Positions 10,561-20,563 of a DNA stretch of 64,000 nucleotides are shown here, piece after piece (within the stretch, counting starts at the first letter, position 1; the number at the start of each line of letters is the position of its first letter). The DNA comes from Pseudognaphalium luteoalbum (taxonomy: Eukaryota > Streptophyta > Magnoliopsida > Asterales > Asteraceae). The DNA is taken from NCBI GenBank assembly GCA_963422505.1, contig OY730198.1, positions 42,145,124 through 42,209,123 of the forward strand, read 5' to 3'. A model generated the notes under the pieces. The model did not search any database. It was not told the DNA's origin and saw only the letters and a list, made by a program, of their open reading frames with translations. The translations under genes were made by a program, and so were the position numbers.

Positions 10561-13500
10561 TCTTCCCGAGCTACTGATAACATATGGTACATCGATAGTG
10601 GCTGTTCAAGACATATGACAGGGAATCTCTCTCTGCTTGAGGATGTTAAGGTTAAAGACGGAGGATTTGTTGCATTTGCCGGAGACAAAGGTGGCATGAT
10701 TTCTGGTGAGGGAACCGTTTCAAACGGGGAAATCAGCTTTGACAAAGTAAATTATGTTGAACAACTTCAACATAATCTACTTAGTGTTTCCCAAGTTTGT
10801 GACAAGAAACTGTCAACTTGGTTTAACGATGAAGAGTGCTTAATTCTTAAGTCAGGGTTTGTGGTACCTCAAGAGTGGATTCTTATGCGAGCTCCAAGGG
10901 TAAAGAATATGTATGTCTTAGACATGCGTACCATTACTCGATCTACAGAGCATACTTGCTTATTGTCAAAAGCTACAGAAAAGGAATCAATTTTGTGGCA
11001 CAGAAGAATGGGTCACATTAACTTTAGGAAAATGAACTTCTTAGTTAAGAATGATTTAGTGATTGGGGTTCCTAAACAAACCTTTTCACTAAATGATCAC
11101 TGTATTTCTTGTAAAAAGGGAAAACAAACTAAGAAGTCTCATAAACCTAAATTGATGAATTCGATTAACATTCCTTTGGAACTTCTCCATATGGATTTGT
11201 TTGGACCCGTAAGTGTTCGGAGTATTGGGGGTAAATCTTATTGTTTAGTAATCACTTATGATTATTCCAGATTTTCATGGGTTTACTTCCTTAGTACAAA
11301 AGATGAGGCTGCTGAGAAAATTAAGTATCTAATTCTGAGATTAGAAACTTTGTGTTTCTCTGAAAGTGAAAATTTTGAGAAGTGATAATGGTACAGAATT
11401 CAAGAACTACTTAATGGAAATGTTTTGTCTTCAGCACGGAATTACTCAACAATTTAGTGCGCCTCGAACTCCACAACAAAATGGAGTTGCTGAAAGGAAG
11501 AACAGAACTTTGATAGAAGCTGCAAGAACAATGCTCTCAGATGCAAAGTTGCCAACAACTTTTTGGGCAGAAGCAGTTAATACGGCTTGTTTCGTATTAA
11601 ATAGAGTTCTTGTGGTCAAAGATAAGCAGAAAACAAGCTATGAATTACTGAATAATCGAAAACCGAATATTCATTTTTTGGAACCTTTTGGATGTCCGTG
11701 TTTGTTGTTGAAGACTAAGGATCGCATTCCTAAGTTTGCTGAAAAATCTGAATCTGGATTTTTCTTGGGTTATTCTGCAAATTCTCACAACAAGAGAGTT
11801 TATAACACAGCATCACATCGAATAGAGGAATGCTATGAAGTTGAATTTCTTCGGGATTCTCCTTCTTCTAATGGCATAGGTCCAAAATGGTTATTCGATT
11901 ACGACACGTTCTTTAATTCTCTTGCTATTTTTCATGACGTGTCTTCTTCTTCTGCTACAGATTTAGATGACTTTGTTATTCCAGTTACATCTGTTCCTGC
12001 TGAACCGATTATTACTTCACCTCCACCAGTTTCTACTTCTCATCTTACTCCATCACAATCTTCTGATGACTCAATTGCTCATGAGATTTCTTCACCTTTG
12101 ACAACTGTTGAAGAAGAAACAACTTCCAATCCTGACGATACTGACAATTTTCAGGAACCTTCTGCTGAACTAGAAGAACCAAATCTTGATGACTCTAGTG
12201 ATGAAGTAGTTAGTAATCCTGAAGATTCTAACTTAGGAAATAATTTGCATGTAGATTCGGTTCCTACATTGCGAATTAATTCTAAGTATCAACATCCTCT
12301 AAAGAATGTGATTGGAGATGTGTCAGAAGGAATTAAGACTCGGCAGCAACTCAAGTCTGATTCTTCTTCTTGTTTTTTATCACAAATTGAACCAAAAAAT
12401 GTTCAAATTGCTTTGACTGAATCCTCTTGGGTTCAAGCAATGCAAGAAAAATTACAACAGTTTGTGAAATTGCAAGTTTGGACTTTAGTAAAACCACCTA
12501 AAGATGTGCATCCGATTGGCACTCGATGGGTTTTTCGTAATAAGAAAGATGATCGAGGAATCGTGGTCCGCAACAAGGCCCGATTAGTCGTTCAAGGTTT
12601 TACTCAGATCGAAGGTTTAGATTATGATGAAGTGTTTGCCCCGGTTGCTAGACTTGAATCAATTCGAATCTTTCTAGCTTATGCTTCCTTCATGAGGTTT
12701 AAAGTATATCAATTGGACGTCAAGTGCGCATTTTTATATGGGAAAGTGCATGAAGAAGTGTTTGTCAAACAACCACCGGGTTTTGAAGACTCTAAATTCC
12801 CAGATTATGTGTATCGGTTGGATAAAGCTTTGTATGGTTTACATCAAGCTCCTAGAGCTTGGTATGAAACTTTATCTCAACATCTCCTTGCAAATGGGTT
12901 TTCTAGAGGTCAGATTGACAGCACTCTTTTCATCAGAAAAGTAAAAGGGAATTTGTTGCTTGTTCAAGTGTATGTAGATGACATCATATTTGGGTCAACA
13001 AATGAAAGCTTATGCAGAGAGTTCGAGCAGATTATGAAATCAAAATTTGAAATGAGTTCAATGGGTGAAATGGCATTTTTTCTTGGGTTGCAAGTCCAGC
13101 AACTTGATTCAGGCATTTTCATACATCAATCAAAGTATGTTACTGAAATCTTAAAGAAATTTCTGATGACAGATGTCAAATCCATTTCTACACCCATTGA
13201 TCTTGTTGAAAAGATTGGCCCTGCTCTTGATGATCAATCAACCGATGAAAAGGAATATCGGTCCATGATTGGGTCTCTTATGTATTTGACAGCTTCGTGT
13301 CCAGATATTATGTTTGCTGTCTCCATTTGTTCACGATATCAGGCAAATCCTAAAGTTTCTCATCTGAAGGCCGTTCAACGTATTTTTCGATACCTGAAAG
13401 GAAAGCCTAACTTAGGCATTTGGTATTCACATGATGACTTTTCTCTTTCTGCATATTCCGATTCAGACTATGGCGGATGCGGTATTGACTTCAAATCCAC

Positions 13501-13918
13501 ATCGGGTGGATGTCAATTTCTAGGAGAACGTCTTGTGACATGGCAGTGTAAGAAACAGGATACAGTTTCTACCTCTACTGCAGAGGCAGAATATATCTCT
13601 GCTGCAAGTTGTTGTTCCCAAATTCTTTGGATTCAACAACTTAGAGATTATGGGTTTCTTCTAAACCACACTCCTTTGCATATAGATAATACTGCTGCCA
13701 TAAGTATCATACGTAATCCCGTACAGCATTCTAAAATGAAACACATCGAAATTCGTTTTCATTTTATACGGGATTGCTATGAGAAACACTTGATTAACTT
13801 AGTCCATATTGATACTTTAAAACAACGAGCTGATCTGTTTACAAAAGCGTTTTCTAAACCTCGTTTTGAAGAATTAATCTTGATGCTCGGAATGAAGCAT
13901 TTAGATCAACTTAAATAA
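10546..13918 (+). pseudogene. pol: Element B pol polyprotein, one frameshift in integrase
   Basis: Protease (DSGCSRHMT), GAG-pre-integrase, integrase, copia RT (YVDDI) and RNase H are all recognisable. A one-base insertion near 11355 (a G absent from D and E) shifts the frame within integrase, just before the SDNGTEF block. The open segments therefore overlap between 11366 and 11385. DDYSRF in D and E is YDYSRF here. The open frame begins after the TGA at 10543; the first ATG is at 10615, just after the protease active site. Inactive as it stands. Confidence 0.92.
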
Positions 13919-15895
13919 ACTTTGGATCTTTTTGAATTTTCTTTGTTGTTTACTTTCTTACTTTTTCAAAATAAAAATTCAAAAACATATGAAAAATAAA
14001 AATTAGGGGGAGATTTTTGTGTAAAAGTTGGGAAATGATAGTACATTGGGAATTGTATTTACATATAAATCTGAAAAATGAATGTTATGTACTATTTTTG
14101 ATATGCTAATAGGTTTATATAGCATTTTTAAACCAAATTTTCTAATAATGTAATTTTAAATATGGTTTATTGGTAGGCATTTGTGGGTCTATCATATCTA
14201 GTCTAAGAAATGTCTAAATATTTTTGCATATTATTCTATATTTTCCAAAATATTAGTATATGACAATAAAATTATCAAAATGATAATAAAAGTCTGAAAT
14301 TTTGAAGGATTAATATATTATGATTCATGATTTAGGGTCTTTATATTATGATATCTGGGAAAAATGTATTGACTATTTGTTGTACGGTGTACAGACCTTA
14401 GTCGGTATATTTTTTATAAACGGACATACAAATATTGATAAAGATATAAATATCTATCATAATAAACCCTATCACTTTGTTATACGATGTATAGACCTGT
14501 GATACAGTTTATTAGTCCAACTCGAAGTATGACATATGTGACTAAAAGTCATTCCAACATATGTATGTACTTCTAAAGATATCATCATATTTTCACTCTC
14601 TATATGAAAATATTAATATATTATGAATTTGAAAGTATATTTTTATTTTGGTTATATAAAATGATATGCATATTAATAATAAAAAGAAAAAGATATTTTA
14701 GATACCAAAGTGTTCAAGTGTATAACACATACCAAAAATCATATATAAAATGATTTTTAGAAAGTATGCTTTATTAATGCTATGTAAATTTAAATTGGTC
14801 AAAAATATTAGCAATCAAAATAGACTTTCATTTCTAAAAAATACAAATTAAATACATTCATTTATCCCAATATGATCCCAAGTCACGAAAATTACTCCAA
14901 CAAAAAGATTTTATTTTTGTACATATTTAGTTTATTAATTTTCCATTTTTCATTTTTAAATAGGTTACAAAATTTTATCCAAAGTTTGTTTAATTTGATA
15001 AAAATATTTTATTTATAATTTTTGAATTGTCGGATGAATATATACCTTTATTCACGGATAAAGATATATATATTCACGGAATTATTTGTATTCACGGATG
15101 AATTGAAACAGTATAAGTAATTTCAAAATTTGAAAAACTTACACTTTTCCTTTTCCGTGATTATTACTCCGACAATTCCAATATTCCGACAATTACTTTT
15201 TCTTCGATTTCTTCCTGATTACTTGGTTTCATTAAAAACCAATCCGACAGACTTACTCGTTTTTGTATTCCGCATCGACTGGTATAAATTTCTTTCATTT
15301 TTGTTAAAGATTTCATGCTTAATCGATCACTTCAAATAACGCTTGGTACTGTTCAATAAAATCGTCCGACAATTCGAATTGTCGGACCACCTGACAATAC
15401 AGTATTGTCGGATGAACAGTGTAATGGTTATCCGTGAATATTGAATTCTTGGATAAACAGTACTCCGTGATTACTTCTTATGTTTGACTATATTGACTTG
15501 TTTGACTATTTGACTACGACAATCATATTGTCGTATAAACAGTACTTATTCACGGATGAATAGTACTTCGACAATATTATTCACGGATGAATAGTGTTAC
15601 GACAATATGAATCACGGACAAATTTTTTGAAATATTATTTTAATTTTGAATTGTCGCATGAATATTATTCACGGACAATATGATTCACGGATAAATATAT
15701 GATTGTCGTATGAATAGTACATCACTAAGTCATATTGTCGCATAAGATTAATCATTGTCGCATGAACAGTAGTCATTCTGTTATTGTCGGATACTTGAAA
15801 ATTTGAAAATTTTTCTAAGTGTTGAAAATATTTCAAATAAACTTTCTGTTTAGTTTGTGTGTCTAATAAACTCTTGGTGCAGATTTTATTTCTAA
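13919..15895 (+). other. Element B pol-ORF3 spacer: PPT-like site, hairpin block, motif array
   Basis: Three parts. An internal polypurine tract AGGGGGAGA lies at 14005-14013. An AT-rich block (about 14290-15000) contains the two covarying mini-hairpins and a CATATGT/ACATATG pair. From about 15030 to 15800 there is a dense array of ATTCACGGA, ATTGTCG and their complements, including a perfect palindrome near 15364-15387. TGGTGCAG, acceptor-like, lies shortly before the ORF3 ATG. A 60-aa open frame at 14320 has no support from the other copies. Confidence 0.75.
14381..14493 (+). other. Element B covarying mini-hairpin pair
   Basis: TGTAC-GGT-GTACA at 14381-14393 and TATAC-GAT-GTATA at 14481-14493, each running into AGACCT. 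Both sides of the stem change together between the two copies. Confidence 0.6.
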
Positions 15896-16576
15896 ATGGC
15901 AGATTTAGATCCTATTGCTGCTGTTCAACCCAAGGTTCAACGTCGAGCAGTCGTGTTTGAAAAACGACATAATGCAACTGCATATCTTCTGGAACAACCG
16001 GATAAACCTGAAAATAGGAAGTTTTTCCCTATGATAAGGTTTCTTTTACGATCACGCATATCATATGCCTTGACTGTATCTGTTCCCAATCTGTACGAAG
16101 ATCACATGATAGACTTCTGGACTTCAGCTGTATATCAAACAGATGTCAATCCTCCATGTATTACATCTACGATTGATGGAAAATCGTTGTTGCTGACTGA
16201 AGAGCTGATTCGTCATACTCTCCAATTAGGAGATACTTTGAATGCATCAAATGACATTCCTCGAAACGTCATTGATCAGTGTCTTCATCAAATGGGGTGT
16301 ACTAAAGGACCTCATGATGTTCAAATCCTGAAGAATCATTTCTGTCCCCACTGGAAGTTTTTGGCACATATGCTAATTGGGTGCATCTCTCCGAGGAAAG
16401 CTGGTTTTGATTCACTGAGTTATCAGCTTGCAGGGATTATGACGGCTCTTGTTCTGAATATTCCATTTAACTTTTCGAGATACATCTTTGAGAATTTGGC
16501 TGGCAACATTAATGATGATGGATTCTTCATGTATCCTAGGTTTCTTCAGCATATTTTTGATAATCATGTCAACGGG
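15896..16576 (+). pseudogene. Element B ORF3 (env-like), 5' part, cut by element D
   Basis: First 227 codons of the third ORF: the conserved N-terminal domain from MADLDPIAAVQP to the FFMYPRFLQHIF region. The reading frame is intact up to the insertion. D entered right after this point; the gene resumes at 29399. The last five bases (ACGGG) are one copy of D's TSD. Comparison with D and E places the break just after the NHVNG residues. Confidence 0.93.
16572..16576. repeat. Element D target-site duplication, left copy
   Basis: ACGGG directly before the 5' LTR; repeated at 29394-29398 directly after the 3' LTR. Five base pairs is the normal length for LTR retrotransposon integrase. Confidence 0.95.
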
Positions 16577-17128
16577 TGTAGAGACAAAAGTTGATTAATA
16601 CTTAATTTTGTCTAAGTATTTTAATCCGTGAATAATCTTTGTATCCGTGAATGTCTTGTACGTGAATGCTTTGTGAGAATGTCTATCCGACAATGCTTAT
16701 TCGACAATACTTTGGATCCGTGAATGATGAAGTCAGTGAATGTTAAATGGTTCGACAATACTTATCCGTGATTAGCCTGGATTCACGGATAGTATAATTC
16801 CGTGAATGTTTATTCACGGATTATACTTGAATTGTCGTAGGCTTACACTTAGAATTGTCGTAGGACTTGTCTATAAATAGAAGTAGATGAAGTCAGTTTA
16901 ACGGTTCTGCGTATGTAATATTGAGGGTTCTTTTGATGTAATTTTGGACGCTCCTTGATGTAATTTTGAGATCACTTGTACATCTCTTGTATATGAAAAT
17001 ATAATCAATATTTTCTTGTTGATTCTTTCATCTCATTCTTCTTTATTACAATTGTATTTGTGTGTATTTGTATTCCGCACAAATAGACACAAGTTCTAGT
17101 TTGCGTTTCCTGATCCAGGACTCTCACA
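16577..17128 (+). repeat. Element D 5' LTR (552 bp)
   Basis: Starts TGTAGAGAC and ends CTCTCACA. Its first 300 bp hold many TCCGTGAAT, ATTCACGGAT and CGACAAT motifs, including an inverted pair around 16796-16822. The TATA box follows. Confidence 0.96.
16872..16879 (+). promoter_or_regulatory. Element D 5' LTR TATA box
   Basis: TATAAATA within CTATAAATAG. The same box is at 29137-29144 in the 3' LTR, 31872-31879 in the element B LTR, and inverted in the element E LTRs. Confidence 0.75.
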
Positions 17129-17130
17129 AG

Positions 17131-17142
17131 TGGTATCAGAGC
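17131..17142 (+). other. Element D primer-binding site (tRNA-Met)
   Basis: TGGTATCAGAGC two bases after the 5' LTR. Confidence 0.95.
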
Positions 17143-17900
17143 CAAAGGATAAGAAATTAGAACGATTTTGTGATTTAGTTTGCAAAGATGAAGAGTTGAA
17201 GAAGTTATGTGATGTCTACGGTTACGGTTATTTGAGACAGTGTCAAAAAAAATCATTCTGAGATCGTAAACAAGTGATTCCTGATAAAGAAGCTCTCCTG
17301 AATTCATTCATATCTTATATATGATGACGAATTGATCAAAAGTTCCACAAACAGTTTACGTTTCTACGTCTCTTTTATGCATGTTTGAAATTTTGACGAT
17401 CAAAGCTCAAATTGATCGTTTCTGAGTGTCGGAAATCAAATTCCGAGCTCATTGCAACAAGTTTCATCAAAAACAAGCTTGTTTTGAAGAATCTGCATCA
17501 CTTTGAAAATTCTGGAAATCATATTCCGTGAATTAACATTCTCCGTGAATACATATTTCCGTGAATATATATATACTCCGTGAATATCACTATTGTCGTA
17601 TAAACAGTATCCGTGAATTATACTATTGTCGCATAAACAGTGGTATATATTCACGGATTAACATTTTTCAAAAATTTTATCAACTGTTTTTTAATATTCA
17701 CGGATAACTGTATTAACTAATACTCTTATTCACGGATACAGTATTATCGGATATTGTATTCACAAATAATTGTATTAACATATACTCTTACTCACGGAAC
17801 TCAGTAGTATCGGATATTAATATTCACGGATACTAATATCTGGTTAGTATTCACGGATCTTGAATTTTTAGTGTGATTCACGATTTTTCATCTTGGAAAG
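17143..17900 (+). other. Element D leader: two conserved hairpins, then motif array
   Basis: ACGATCAA pairs with TTGATCGT (17396-17419) and TCGGAA with TTCCGA (17429-17446). From about 17520 a motif array of CCGTGAAT, ATTCACGGAT and ATTGTCG runs almost to the gag ATG. The position, between primer site and gag, is where retroelement packaging and dimerisation signals usually lie; that role is inferred. Confidence 0.7.
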
Positions 17901-20537
17901 ATGGCTCATGTTAATTGGCAAACGATGATGAAGAATGATCAAGAGACCGGAACAACTACAAAACCACCCAAGTTTCTTTGTCAAAATGATTACGATGACT
18001 GGAGATATCGTTTTGAATCATTTATTGCTTTGTATGATCCTGATTTGATGATTCCAATATTGGAACAATATATACATCCAAGAGCAGAAGGCATTTATCG
18101 AGATAATCCTCCACCTAAATCATTAAAGATGATGAATTCGGAAGAACGAAAAGAACATGATCGTGATAAGAAGGCTAAATCCATCATTTCAATGAGTCTT
18201 CCAAGTGATGTTTTAGCGGGGTGGAAAGATTTATCTACTGCTTTTGAATTGTACAAAGCAATGGAAAAGCGGTTTGCTGGTAATGATAAATTGAAAAAGA
18301 GCAAACGTGATTTACTAAAGAAACAATGGGATGTTTTCACCTGTATTCCCAATGAGTCTTTTAACGATTTGATCGTTAGGTACTCACAACTTATCAGTGA
18401 GTTAAAAAGACATGGAATGATTCTTGAGCGTCTTGAAATCAATGAAAAATTGATTGAAGCTTTGCCTTCTCGATGGGACATCAAAGCAAATATCTTAATG
18501 GAAGATGAGTCATTAGGGGAGTATGCTTTTGAGGATTTAATCAATAAGCTTCAGGTGTATGATGTGTCTCTTCAGAAAAAGGAGACAGGAAAAATGATGC
18601 AGTTTACTCAATTTGGTATTACCAAATCTTCTGATACAACTGCATTATATTCAGGTTCTGAAACTTATTCTGGTGGAAATCCAAGTGGAACCACATCTGG
18701 TGGTTATTCAGGTTTTGGTTTTTATGGTTCTGGAAGTTCTTCAACTTCAAGTCATCAACAGAATTCTAATCCACAAGTTTCAAGAGTGACTGAAGACCAT
18801 GCAAATGTTGTTACTGCATTCTTGTCTTCATATGAAGCTTTTATTTCTGGAAGAGTTGGAAATGTTGAGTTAGTTGAAGAGGATTATGATCAATTGCATC
18901 CAGATGACCTAGAAGAAATGGATTTGCAATGGAATATGGCTATGCTTACCAGGCGGGTTAAAAGATTTTTACAAAGAACTGGTAAAAATAAACTGGGAGG
19001 TAAACCAGGTTTTGACAAATCAAGAGTTCGCTGTTACAATTGTCAAAACCTTGGTCACTTTGCAAGAGAATGTGAGAAGAATAAAGCTCCTACCTCTGGT
19101 TTTACCAAGCCATCAACTTCCAAGACATATTCTTCATCTGCTCAACCTCAAACAAAGGAAACATCTGCTACTCCCACATCTTCTGCACTCATTTCTACTT
19201 CTGATGAGTTTTATGATTGGAGCGCACACGTGGATGAGTATTCCCATAATCAAGCATTTATGGTGAATGTTTCTGAGGTCGATTCTTCCTTTGCTGATCA
19301 AATTTGCTTAAATTGCACTGATTTGAAAAATCAAATCAGCATGTATCAAACTCAAAATGCTAAACTTTTAACTGACAATGAAAAGTTAAAAATACAGAAC
19401 AAGGAATTGGTTGAAAATAATGATCTTTTAAATAAACGTTTTGAGTCAACAAATGTTGAAACACATGATTTAAAAGCAAAAATCTTCAATCAGCAATCCA
19501 TTATTAATAGTTATTTGGTTGAAATGGACTTATTAAAAAAGGAAAAATCTGATGCTGATTCTCTGCTTTTAGATCTTGAAAGAAAATTGCTAAATGTTTC
19601 AACATCTGCTGTTGTTTTTGATGAGATAATCAATAACCAACGTTTAGATACTAAATCTAAATCTGGTATTGGATATCAAAATGATTCAAAAACAAAAGAT
19701 TCAAAAGTTGAATATCATTTTGTTCCTCCACCAACTACCTATTCTGCATTGCCAGTTAAAAATGAAGCAAATGTTGAGTTTGCTTATGGAAAAGGAAAGC
19801 TTGATGTGAAAGACACACTTCAAAAGGTGTCTTCAAGTGAGACTTTAGAATCATCTTCTAAAGATGATTCCAAAGTTGATGATTCACCAACTGATGAATC
19901 CAAAGTTGATGCTTTCAAAATGAAGAAGCATGATTGTGAGTGTAGTGACAAGATTAAAGATTGTGTTTTGAAAAATTTAAAAGAAAAATCGAAAGCTTGT
20001 GACACACCAACACAAGTTAAAAAGATTTTAAAACAATCTTCTTCACCACAAAAATCACAATCATCAACTTCTTCATCAAAAGCTAAACTTTCTTCTTCTC
20101 ACTTTGTTTCTAAAAGTGAAGTGTCTACAAGTAGAAAATCACATTCTAAATGTGAGGCTTCTACAAGTAAGACTTCACTTCCTGTTTCTGATAAAAGAGT
20201 TACTTCTCGGAAACAATATGAAACAAGAAAATGTTTCTATTGTAATGTTCGTGGACATCTTATCAATGAGTGCCACAAGCTTGCTAAAAAACGTTCAAGA
20301 GATAATTCGAAGCAAGCTAAACATTCTGAAATCAAAGATGATTTAAAAACTGTCCATGAAAAATCATCAATACCGAAAGTAACATCTTCTGTTTCTTCAA
20401 AGAAGAAAACAAAATCTCATGATGCGTCAATCAAAAGGAATTTCAAAAAGAACTTGAAACAAATTGACGTTTTCATCATGGATGTCATTACTGGACGACC
20501 CATAGCCTCAAAGGCTTGGGTCTCCATTAGCAACTAA
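17901..20537 (+). CDS. gag: Element D Gag, 878 aa
   Basis: Structural protein of the virus-like particle. Copia Gag region at residues 1-235 (DDWRYRFESF, LIVRYSQLISELKRHGM, LPSRWD), Ser/Gly-rich linker 245-290, CCHC knuckle CYNCQNLGHFAREC at about 377, coiled coil at about 470-565, Ser/Lys-rich region 640-760, and a second knuckle CFYCNVRGHLINEC near 777. The start ATG at 17901 gives MAHVNWQTMMK, the same N-terminus as in element E. The final residues (ASKAWVSISN) are also kept in elements A and C, so the C-terminus is genuine. Fully open; sister of the 880-aa copy in E. Confidence 0.96.
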   Translation: MAHVNWQTMMKNDQETGTTTKPPKFLCQNDYDDWRYRFESFIALYDPDLMIPILEQYIHPRAEGIYRDNPPPKSLKMMNSEERKEHDRDKKAKSIISMSLPSDVLAGWKDLSTAFELYKAMEKRFAGNDKLKKSKRDLLKKQWDVFTCIPNESFNDLIVRYSQLISELKRHGMILERLEINEKLIEALPSRWDIKANILMEDESLGEYAFEDLINKLQVYDVSLQKKETGKMMQFTQFGITKSSDTTALYSGSETYSGGNPSGTTSGGYSGFGFYGSGSSSTSSHQQNSNPQVSRVTEDHANVVTAFLSSYEAFISGRVGNVELVEEDYDQLHPDDLEEMDLQWNMAMLTRRVKRFLQRTGKNKLGGKPGFDKSRVRCYNCQNLGHFARECEKNKAPTSGFTKPSTSKTYSSSAQPQTKETSATPTSSALISTSDEFYDWSAHVDEYSHNQAFMVNVSEVDSSFADQICLNCTDLKNQISMYQTQNAKLLTDNEKLKIQNKELVENNDLLNKRFESTNVETHDLKAKIFNQQSIINSYLVEMDLLKKEKSDADSLLLDLERKLLNVSTSAVVFDEIINNQRLDTKSKSGIGYQNDSKTKDSKVEYHFVPPPTTYSALPVKNEANVEFAYGKGKLDVKDTLQKVSSSETLESSSKDDSKVDDSPTDESKVDAFKMKKHDCECSDKIKDCVLKNLKEKSKACDTPTQVKKILKQSSSPQKSQSSTSSSKAKLSSSHFVSKSEVSTSRKSHSKCEASTSKTSLPVSDKRVTSRKQYETRKCFYCNVRGHLINECHKLAKKRSRDNSKQAKHSEIKDDLKTVHEKSSIPKVTSSVSSKKKTKSHDASIKRNFKKNLKQIDVFIMDVITGRPIASKAWVSISN

Positions 20538-20563
20538 TCAGTTTTTGATCAAATGTCTTACAG
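20538..20563 (+). promoter_or_regulatory. Element D gag-pol linker with acceptor-like TGTCTTACAG
   Basis: Sixteen bases between gag TAA and TGTCTTACAG. The pol frame is closed by a TGA at 20546, downstream of the gag stop, so the two ORFs do not overlap and a simple ribosomal frameshift cannot join them. A 3' splice site at CAG (20561-20563) would open pol directly. Confidence 0.5.

Noticed and set aside
14320..14502. 60-aa frame in the element B spacer
   Set aside because: Not kept open in the D copy, which has small indels; the region is better explained as the non-coding hairpin block.
18095..18544. 149-aa frame antisense to gag, present in B, D and E with identical sequence
   Set aside because: Its conservation follows from the conserved gag beneath it; the A/C family shows only shorter, different antisense frames there.
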